Assembly: GCA_945861295.1 (NCBI GenBank) | Contig: CAMAUF010000095.1 | Location: 1 to 7,501 of the forward strand | Reading direction: 5' to 3' | DNA: 7,501 bases | Source of the DNA: a bacterium | GTDB lineage: Bacteria > Chloroflexota > Dehalococcoidia > Tepidiformales > Tepidiformaceae | Translations under genes and position numbers: made by a program | Notes under the pieces: model-generated | Told to the model about the DNA's origin: nothing | The model's database searches: none | What the model saw: the letters and a program-made list of their open reading frames with translations, nothing else | Shown here: piece after piece, positions 1 through 4,774 of the stretch | Layout: each line of letters opens with the position of its first letter | Position numbering within the stretch: position 1 is the first letter of the stretch

Positions 1-577
1 CGCGTTTGGCGTTCTTGACGTTGCCGACGAGGCTGAGGACTTTCGTGCCATTCGCGTGCAGACGGTCGACCCAGGCGCCGGGGTTGCCGAGACCAGCCGC
101 GAAAACGGGGATCTTCTCCTCGATCACGATCTCCATCTGCTCATCCGACATGCCGGCGCCAGGGCGACGGTTCACCATCGGGTTCGGCACGACCGGCGCC
201 TCCAGCCACTCGATCCCGAGGCTTTCGGTGATCGCTTTGAGCTTGGCGCGGGTTTCGGGCGGGACGAGGTCCCGGGGGTCGCGGGGCGCTTCGCCGCTGG
301 CCGCGCCGCCCATGAAGTTCGATGGCAGCAGCAGGTCGACGCCGAACGGTTTATCGGTCATGGTGCGAATTTTCCGGATCTCTTCGCGGAGGCGGTCGGG
401 GGCGAACCCGGCGCCGCCGATCACGCCGAGGCCGCCGGCGTTCGAAACAGCCGCCGCCAGCTCGGCGACAGCAGCCGGAGCGGACCCGCCGCCAACGGGC
501 CCCATGCCCGCCGAGATGACGGGATATTCGATGCCGAGCAGGTCGCACAGGGAGGTACGAAGGATAGGTCGAGCCAT
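1..577 (-). CDS. Nitronate monooxygenase / IpdC-family FMN oxidoreductase, N-terminal part (cut by window edge)
   Basis: The gene reads leftward from ATG at 577-575 and is still open at base 1, so only the first 192 residues are seen; relatives are usually about 320-380 residues. The family are cytoplasmic TIM-barrel flavoproteins that bind FMN. Members include true nitronate monooxygenases, FabK-type enoyl reductases and IpdC of steroid catabolism. Visible family marks are GIEYPVISAGMG (residues 15-26), the glycine-rich SNAGGLGVIGG (45-55) and TDKPFGVDLLLP (74-85). Next come an insert of about 40 residues and then PVFAAGLGNPGAWVDRLH (157-174) and a VGNVKNAK segment (184-191). In many relatives I recall a His where this protein has Asn189 (KHA- versus KNA-). 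The C-terminal flavin-phosphate site lies outside the window. The start is supported by the GIEYP motif beginning near residue 15 and by a good -10 box upstream. The family call is secure; the substrate is not known. Confidence 0.88.
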   Translation of the reverse strand, partial: MARPILRTSLCDLLGIEYPVISAGMGPVGGGSAPAAVAELAAAVSNAGGLGVIGGAGFAPDRLREEIRKIRTMTDKPFGVDLLLPSNFMGGAASGEAPRDPRDLVPPETRAKLKAITESLGIEWLEAPVVPNPMVNRRPGAGMSDEQMEIVIEEKIPVFAAGLGNPGAWVDRLHANGTKVLSLVGNVKNAKR

Positions 578-606
578 AGCCACGCCCCACGAATGAAAGT
601 CTGCGC

Positions 607-612
607 AGTATA
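607..612 (-). promoter_or_regulatory. -10 box (TATACT) for the flavin oxidoreductase gene
   Basis: On the minus strand TATACT (bases 612-607) matches the TATAAT consensus at five of six positions. A start of transcription about 7 bases further on would give a leader of roughly 20-25 bases before the ATG at 577. No convincing -35 hexamer stands 16-18 bases upstream, and the Shine-Dalgarno is weak (a GTGGGG run in the leader). This is a sequence-only prediction. Confidence 0.45.
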
Positions 613-882
613 GACGGCTGCCCCGTCCCGTGCCGCGTTCGGAGCTCGCCTTGAAATTTCGTGTGCTGAGCGTGCGGTGAGCACATGGTTGGCATGAGTT
701 GAGGATGTGCCGCGCGTGAGTTGGCGGGACGGGCCTGAGGGCGCCAATTCGGGACGGCTGGCGCGGCGACGGCGAGCACACAGCGGTCATGTGTTGGTCC
801 TAAGTGGTTTGTGAGGCAGGGGGTAGTGAGTTGGTCGTGAGGAGATACTGTGGACCTTCGAGCGGGCGGAGGCGGTTGGACG

Positions 883-1080
883 GCGTCATGGCGTCAGGGT
901 GGGGCGGCGCCAGGCGATGCCGAAGCCGAGGTTGGCGCGGATGGCGGAGTCACGGCCGCGACGCCGGACCCGCGCGTCATGGCTGAACGGTGGCTGTGGC
1001 AGAATGCGGAGGCAACGGCGACGAAACTGTCCGCAGCCCGCCACCGCTTGGGAGCCTGCCCCCTCGCGGACTCGCCCGGG
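883..1080 (-). pseudogene. Possible decayed C-terminal fragment of a formylglycine-generating-enzyme-like (C-type-lectin-fold) protein
   Basis: Read on the minus strand, one frame across this stretch is open and ends at a TGA at 885-883. Its last part reads RGRDSAIRANLGFGIAWRR. This resembles the characteristic end of FGE-sulfatase-domain proteins, where an R-x-N-x-x-x-N-(I/L)-G-F-R-(V/C/L)-A tail is common. The usual RGGSW block expected about 40 residues earlier is only hinted at, and parts fit better in a neighbouring frame, so frameshifts would be needed. No upstream part of such a protein exists, because the region beyond is occupied by the LLM gene on the other strand. The same fold is used as the variable protein of diversity-generating retroelements, but I see no reverse transcriptase in this window. 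Chance similarity is quite possible. Confidence 0.18.
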
Positions 1081-1101
1081 AGCGCTGGCCTTCGCCCGTA
1101 T

Positions 1102-1108
1102 AGGAGAG
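1102..1108 (+). promoter_or_regulatory. Shine-Dalgarno AGGAGAG fixing the LLM oxidoreductase start
   Basis: AGGAGAG stands 8 bases before the ATG at 1117 and is the only strong ribosome binding site in this stretch. It decides the start against the in-frame GTG 89 codons upstream. A TATAGG word at 1099-1104 partly overlaps it. Confidence 0.7.
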
Positions 1109-1116
1109 ATGGACTC

Positions 1117-2040
1117 ATGAAGATCGGTATCGGCGTCGACACCTCGGGCGACCTCAAGACGACTCTGGGAAACTTCACGCGGGCGGAGGCGGACGGCTTC
1201 GACAGCGTTTGGATCCCGAACATCTTCGGCTACGACGCGATCACGCTGATCTCGCTGGCTGGCGCGGTCACGGAACGCATCGAACTCGGCACCTTCGTGG
1301 TGCCCACCTATCCACGCCACCCCAGCGCCATCGCCCAACAGGCGTTGACGGCGGCGGCGGCGACGCAGAACCGCTTCGTGCTCGGCATCGGGCTCAGCCA
1401 CAAGCTCGTCATCGAAGACATGTTTGGCCTCGACTTCTCGAAGCCGGTGCGGCACATGCGCGAGTACCTGACGATCCTCGACCGCGCCCTCACTGGCGCG
1501 CCGACGCGTTTCGCGGGCGAAGAGTACAAGGTCGCCTTCCAGATCGCGGTCCCCGGCGCGAACAAGCCGCCCGTCATCGTGGCCGCGCTCGGGCCGCAAA
1601 TGCTGAAGCTGGCGGGGCGGCTCTCGGACGGCACGGCCACCTGGATGGGCGGGCCGAAGTACCTGGCCGAGACGGCCGTCCCCGCGATGCGGGCAGCCGC
1701 GGCCACAGCCGGTCGCGCGGCGCCACGCATCATCTCCGGCTTCCCGATCGCTGTCACCGCCACGCCGGATGAGGCGCGCAAATCGGCGGCGCAGTCGTTC
1801 GCGATGTACGGCCAGCTCCCCTCGTATCGGGCGACGCTGGACCGCGGCGGCTACGACACGCCGGGCGACGTCGCCATCGTCGGCAGCGAGGCGCAAGTGT
1901 TGGACCAGATGCGGGCGCTCGCCACGGCCGGCGTCACCGACTTCAACGGGTCGCCGTTCGGGGTCGAGGGTGATCCCGGGGCGGGGGCGCGGACGTACGC
2001 GTTCCTGGCGGAGCTCGCGCGATCGAAGGCGCTGGCGTAG
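1117..2040 (+). CDS. LLM-class (luciferase-like) flavin/F420-dependent oxidoreductase
   Basis: A 307-residue protein of the bacterial luciferase-like superfamily, whose members are cytoplasmic TIM-barrel enzymes using FMN or coenzyme F420 for hydride transfer or monooxygenation. The start MKIGIGVD is the usual first beta strand. Family marks follow in order: EADGFDSVWIPN (24-35), TERIELGTFVVPTYPRHP (52-69), RFVLGIGLSHK (86-96), and PPVIVAALGPQMLKLAGRLSDG (151-172), followed by a TAT-W segment that lines the cofactor pocket. The length is typical of the small F420-dependent members (about 280-350). It probably uses F420 rather than FMN, by resemblance to mycobacterial and Chloroflexota proteins of this size, but the sequence alone does not prove it. 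Sixty bases separate it from the CoA-transferase genes on the same strand, so co-transcription is possible, although those genes seem to have their own promoter. The substrate is unknown. Confidence 0.9.
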   Translation: MKIGIGVDTSGDLKTTLGNFTRAEADGFDSVWIPNIFGYDAITLISLAGAVTERIELGTFVVPTYPRHPSAIAQQALTAAAATQNRFVLGIGLSHKLVIEDMFGLDFSKPVRHMREYLTILDRALTGAPTRFAGEEYKVAFQIAVPGANKPPVIVAALGPQMLKLAGRLSDGTATWMGGPKYLAETAVPAMRAAAATAGRAAPRIISGFPIAVTATPDEARKSAAQSFAMYGQLPSYRATLDRGGYDTPGDVAIVGSEAQVLDQMRALATAGVTDFNGSPFGVEGDPGAGARTYAFLAELARSKALA

Positions 2041-2087
2041 CGCGGATGGCAACGCGTGCCGCCCCGCGCTTGTTTGGCGCGGTGCGG

Positions 2088-2093
2088 TATCAT
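2088..2093 (+). promoter_or_regulatory. -10 box (TATCAT) placed for a leaderless CoA-transferase alpha transcript
   Basis: TATCAT matches TATAAT at five of six positions and ends 7 bases before GTG 2101. Transcription would therefore begin at or beside the start codon. There is no clear -35 at normal spacing and no Shine-Dalgarno before 2101, which fits a leaderless message. It also argues for 2101 over the in-frame GTG at 2056, which would lie upstream of the transcription start. Confidence 0.45.
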
Positions 2094-2100
2094 CCCTGCC

Positions 2101-3081
2101 GTGCCGGAAATCAAGCTCATGGGCGAGAACGAGGCGATCGAGCGGTTCGTCGCCGACGGCGACAGCGTCTACACGGGCTACACCTCCGTCGCCTTCGGGC
2201 TCTGCCGCGCCATCGCCCGCGCGGGCAAGCGCAACCTCGAGGTGGTCGGTGGTTCAGTCGGCATCCAGGGCACGATGCTGGTCATGGCGGGCTGCGCCGA
2301 CCGGGTCCGCGCCGGCTACATCGCCTCCGCCCTCCGGCCCGGCGCCATCACCGCGATGATGGAATCGGGCGAGCTGAAGTACGAGGACTACAGCAACCAG
2401 GCGATCGCCTTGATGCTGATGGCTGGCGCGCTCGGCATCCCCTTCATCCCGACGAAGTCGTTTCTCGGGACCGACTACCTCGACCCCAAGAACGCGCACC
2501 ATCCCGGCGCGTACCTGTTCGACCAGAAGTGGCGCGAAATGGAGTCGCCCTTCGACGGCCAGAAGTTCGTGGCCCTGCCCGCGCTCAAGCCCGATGTCGC
2601 CGTCCTGCACGCCCAGCGCGCCGACAAGTACGGAAATGTCCAAGCTTGGGGCCACCAGGGCGACGCCAAGTGGGCGTATTGGGCGGCGAAGAAGCCGATC
2701 GTCTCGGTCGAGGAGATCGTCGACACGGAAATGATCCGGGCCGACCCGGGCCGCACGATCGTGCCGGGCTTCAAGGTCGCGGCCGTCGTCCACATGCCGT
2801 GGGGCGCGCACCCCAGTGGGCTGACCGGCTACTACGACTTCGACTACGGCTTCAACGCCAAGATGGGGCTCGGCCGGATCACCCGCAGCAAGGAAGAGTA
2901 CGCGGATTGGGCGGCCGAATGGCTCGACCCCTTCCCCGACCACGCCGCCCTCATGGCGCGTTATGTCGAACTCTACGGCCAAGACACGCTCGACGCGGTC
3001 CGCGTCGATGCCGGGCCGGTGACCGCGGACGGGATTAGCTACGGCCACGGCCGCAACCTGCGCTTCCGGATGGACCCATGA
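2101..3081 (+). CDS. CoA-transferase alpha subunit, glutaconate/IpdA type
   Basis: A 326-residue protein close in length to glutaconate CoA-transferase A (about 320) and somewhat longer than IpdA (about 290). It would pair with the product of the next gene to move CoA between carboxylic acids, or to hydrolyse a cyclic acyl-CoA as IpdAB does. Family features are DGDSVYTGYTS (19-29), NLEVVGGSVGIQG (45-57), a GELKYEDYSNQAIALMLMAG segment (90-109) followed by PFIPTKSFLGTDYL (114-127), and DKYGNVQ (175-181). Residues 93-100 fall in the region where IpdA and GctA carry charged active-site residues. GTG 2101 is preferred because homology begins soon after it and a -10 box lies just upstream; ATG 2119 and GTG 2056 are alternatives. 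The last codons overlap the beta start as ATGA, implying translational coupling. The acid or ring substrate cannot be read from the sequence. Confidence 0.88.
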   Translation: MPEIKLMGENEAIERFVADGDSVYTGYTSVAFGLCRAIARAGKRNLEVVGGSVGIQGTMLVMAGCADRVRAGYIASALRPGAITAMMESGELKYEDYSNQAIALMLMAGALGIPFIPTKSFLGTDYLDPKNAHHPGAYLFDQKWREMESPFDGQKFVALPALKPDVAVLHAQRADKYGNVQAWGHQGDAKWAYWAAKKPIVSVEEIVDTEMIRADPGRTIVPGFKVAAVVHMPWGAHPSGLTGYYDFDYGFNAKMGLGRITRSKEEYADWAAEWLDPFPDHAALMARYVELYGQDTLDAVRVDAGPVTADGISYGHGRNLRFRMDP

Positions 3082-3884
3082 GCGGCGACTACACCCTCGC
3101 GGAGATGATGTGCGTGGTCGGCGCGCGCGAGTTCCCAAAGCGCGGCGTCTGCCTGCTCGGGATGGGCCTGCCCGTGCTCTCGGGGCTGCTGGCGAAGCTG
3201 ATGCACGCGCCCGAGATCGCGATCTGCACCGAAGTCGGCGCGCTGGACTACGCCCCGCGACCGGACGTCGTCCGCGCCTCGATCGGCATCCACGACCTCA
3301 TCCTCAACGACGGCTCGGCGATGGTGACCGACATGGTCGACGCGCTGGGCACGCTCTTGATGGGCGGCAACGTCGACTTCGGTGTGCTCCAAGCGGCCCA
3401 GGTCGACAAGTTCGGCAACCTCAACACGCTCGTCCTCGGCGACTACCGCGCCCCGGAGCGCCGGCTCGGCGGGACGGGCGGCAACACCGAAATCGCCTGC
3501 ATGGCCAAGCAGCTGATCACGATCATGCCGCAGGAGCGACGCCGGTTTGTCGAGCGCTGCGACTTCATCACGAGCCCGAGCTACATCGATGGGCCGGGCG
3601 CCCGCCGCCGCGCCGGACTCGAACCGCAAGGCCCGAACCGGATGATGTCGACGATGGGCGTCTACCGCTTCGACACGCCGGACGGCGGCGAGACGGGCTC
3701 GTGCGAGGCGATCCTCGAAGCGGTCTTCCCCGGCCTCGACCCCGAAATCGTCCAGATCGAGACGGGCTGGACTTTGCGCGTGGCCGACGATGTGCGCGAA
3801 CTCGAACCGCCGACGACCGAGGAGCTGGCCCTGTTGCGGCGGCTCGACCCCTACGGGTTTTACCTGGTGCCGGGGCGGTATTAG
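3078..3884 (+). CDS. CoA-transferase beta subunit, glutaconate/IpdB type
   Basis: A 268-residue partner of the preceding subunit; GctB and IpdB are about 250-270. It begins inside the alpha stop codon (ATG 3078-3080, TGA 3079-3081), so the two are made together. Family features are TLAEMMCVVGARE (6-18), LLGMGLPVLSGLLAKLMHAP (26-45), ICTEVGALDYAP (49-60), AAQVDKFGNLNTL (106-118), a GGTGGN glycine loop (131-136) and a PTTEELALLRRLDP tail. Glu52 sits where GctB carries the glutamate that forms the CoA-thioester, whereas my recollection of IpdB is that the matching segment differs, so a true transferase reaction is favoured over hydrolysis. An insert around 168-190 (rich in Pro, Gly and Arg, ending GPNRMMSTMGVYRF) is typical of the family. 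The stop overlaps the stop of the facing VOC gene by three bases. Confidence 0.88.
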   Translation: MSGDYTLAEMMCVVGAREFPKRGVCLLGMGLPVLSGLLAKLMHAPEIAICTEVGALDYAPRPDVVRASIGIHDLILNDGSAMVTDMVDALGTLLMGGNVDFGVLQAAQVDKFGNLNTLVLGDYRAPERRLGGTGGNTEIACMAKQLITIMPQERRRFVERCDFITSPSYIDGPGARRRAGLEPQGPNRMMSTMGVYRFDTPDGGETGSCEAILEAVFPGLDPEIVQIETGWTLRVADDVRELEPPTTEELALLRRLDPYGFYLVPGRY

Positions 3885-4321
3885 GCGGGCTGGCGGAGCA
3901 GTTCGCCGAGCGCGATGAGGTGCCCGTCGGGGGTGCGAAGCGTAACTTCGCGGACGCCGTAGAAGCGATCTTCCGGCGGGTCGATGGCGCGGCTGTGCGC
4001 GCGCGCCGCTTCGTAGATCGCCTGGATGCCAGTGACCCAGAAGTAGACGTCATGCAACGAGCCGTCGGCGGCGCCGTTGACGCGGGCGAGGCCGTCGCTG
4101 GCGCGCGTCAGCATGAGGCGGAGGCCGTCGCGGCCGATGATTGCGAAGGTCGCGGGGCCAGTGTGGACATGGTCAGGCCCGTCCGGGATGGCATCGTCGC
4201 CGGGGCCGTGGTCGCGGATGGCGTGCTCCGTGGTGAAGCCAAGGACGCGCTCGAACCAGCCCGCGGTCGCGACGATTTCCGGCACGACCAGCGTCGGCGC
4301 CACCCCGACGAAGCGGCTCAT
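3881..4321 (-). CDS. VOC (glyoxalase/bleomycin-resistance) fold protein
   Basis: A 146-residue single-module-pair VOC protein, the usual length of small glyoxalase/bleomycin-resistance family members. Visible marks are the opening strand and helix APTLVVPEIVATAGWFERVLGF (8-29), the strand of the second half HDVYFWV (90-96), and the signature ending FYGVREVTLRTPDGH-IALGE (120-140). Candidate metal ligands are His90 and Glu140, common positions in the family, but the first half lacks an obvious His/Glu pair, so metal binding is uncertain. The start at 4321 is set by a strong Shine-Dalgarno, and longer upstream frames run through the hydratase gene. It is the second gene of an operon with that hydratase. 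VOC proteins include isomerases, epimerases, dioxygenases and antibiotic-binding proteins. An epimerase acting on acyl-CoA would suit the neighbour, but this is only a suggestion. Confidence 0.85.
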   Translation of the reverse strand: MSRFVGVAPTLVVPEIVATAGWFERVLGFTTEHAIRDHGPGDDAIPDGPDHVHTGPATFAIIGRDGLRLMLTRASDGLARVNGAADGSLHDVYFWVTGIQAIYEAARAHSRAIDPPEDRFYGVREVTLRTPDGHLIALGELLRQPA

Positions 4322-4323
4322 CG

Positions 4324-4331
4324 TCACCTCC
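4324..4331 (-). promoter_or_regulatory. Strong Shine-Dalgarno GGAGGTGA for the VOC gene, inside the hydratase stop
   Basis: On the minus strand the last codons of the hydratase, TGG-AGG-TGA, spell GGAGGTGA, a near-complete complement of the 16S rRNA 3' end. The VOC ATG follows after two bases. Termination of the first gene and initiation of the second are thus tightly coupled. Confidence 0.75.
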
Positions 4332-4740
4332 ACGGCAGCCGCACCTTGGCGGTGCCGGGCATGAGGACGGCGCCGCTGTCGTCTTCCTCCCACACTTCCA
4401 GGTCGACCGTGCCATCGGCCGCGACCGCGCGAACCTTGCCCTTGAAGGTGTGATCGCGTTCGGGGAAGGCGCGGGCGCGGTTCTGCCAGGCGAGTTCGAT
4501 GATCCGGCCCGCGGGGCCGGTCCAATCGGTCACGTACTGGGAAAGCCAGGCGCCCTGCAAGGGGCCATGGACGAGGACATCGGGGTGGCCTTCGACGGCG
4601 GCGTACTCCCGGTCGTAGTGGATGCGGTGGGGGTTGTTGCTCGCGGCGCTGTAGAGGTAGAGCTGAGCGCGCGAGGCGTTCTTGGTCATCGGCGGCAGTT
4701 CGTCGCCGTCGTGGACATCATCAAGGTAGCGCTGTGCCAT
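4324..4740 (-). CDS. MaoC/HTD2-like hot-dog acyl-CoA hydratase (dehydratase), single domain
   Basis: A 138-residue protein of the MaoC-like hot-dog superfamily, which adds water to or removes it from acyl-thioesters. The active-site stretch is SNNPHRIHYDREYA (34-47), followed by EGHPDVLVHGPLQGAWL (50-66). The N-x-H-R-I-H-Y-D form is typical of the HTD2 and mesaconyl-C4-CoA hydratase branch rather than the D-x-N-P-I-H form of R-specific enoyl-CoA hydratases. Asn36 and His41 would be the catalytic pair. Many relatives in that branch are about 280 residues with an N-terminal FAS1-like dehydratase domain. Here only the catalytic half is present, so it either forms a homodimer or pairs with a partner encoded elsewhere. 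It is the first gene of an operon with the VOC protein and has a leaderless-type promoter overlapping the nagA stop. The physiological substrate is unknown. Confidence 0.82.
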   Translation of the reverse strand: MAQRYLDDVHDGDELPPMTKNASRAQLYLYSAASNNPHRIHYDREYAAVEGHPDVLVHGPLQGAWLSQYVTDWTGPAGRIIELAWQNRARAFPERDHTFKGKVRAVAADGTVDLEVWEEDDSGAVLMPGTAKVRLPWR

Positions 4741-4746
4741 TGCGAG

Positions 4747-4774
4747 ATTGTACCGGAGCGCGGGCGCGGATCAA
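4747..4774 (-). promoter_or_regulatory. Promoter of the hydratase-VOC operon, leaderless type, overlapping the nagA stop
   Basis: On the minus strand TTGATC (4774-4769) and TACAAT (4752-4747) are separated by 16 bases and match the -35 and -10 consensus at four and five of six positions. Six bases separate the -10 box from the ATG at 4740, so the transcript should begin at the start codon. The -35 hexamer contains the nagA TGA stop (4773-4771). This is the best-looking promoter in the window. Confidence 0.6.

Larger units (their letters stand above)
578..1116. other. Long intergenic region with no convincing gene
   Basis: About 540 bases separate the divergent flavin oxidoreductase and the LLM oxidoreductase. 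Open frames across it (for example an in-frame upstream extension of the LLM gene to GTG 850, and a small plus frame at 899-1120) give arginine- and alanine-rich translations with no recognisable family, so I leave them out. Roughly 650-850 is G/T-rich on the plus strand and contains TGAGTTG at 695-701, 717-723 and 827-833. A short inverted repeat, TGTGCT/AGCACA, lies at 662-667/680-685. About 886-1080 carries a possible decayed coding trace on the minus strand, described separately. I recognise no riboswitch, T-box, tRNA or terminator. Confidence 0.6.

Noticed and set aside
662..685. Inverted repeat TGTGCT/AGCACA as an operator or hairpin
   Set aside because: Only six paired bases around a 12-base loop, which is easily expected by chance.
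850..1116. N-terminal extension of the LLM protein from GTG 850
   Set aside because: The 89 added residues have no family similarity, while ATG 1117 has a strong Shine-Dalgarno and begins with the canonical first strand MKIGIGVD.
886..2052. Long minus-strand frame (388 codons) opposite the LLM gene
   Set aside because: It is Arg- and Glu-rich shadow coding antisense to a well-recognised oxidoreductase. Only its last part, beyond the LLM gene, is discussed as a possible remnant.
2056..2100. Upstream GTG start for the CoA-transferase alpha subunit
   Set aside because: The extra 15 residues look like translated spacer, and a -10 box lies between this GTG and the preferred one at 2101.
3110..4453. 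447-codon plus frame overlapping the beta subunit and running across the VOC gene
   Set aside because: It is extremely rich in Arg, Ala and Asp, and overlaps two recognised genes in other frames.
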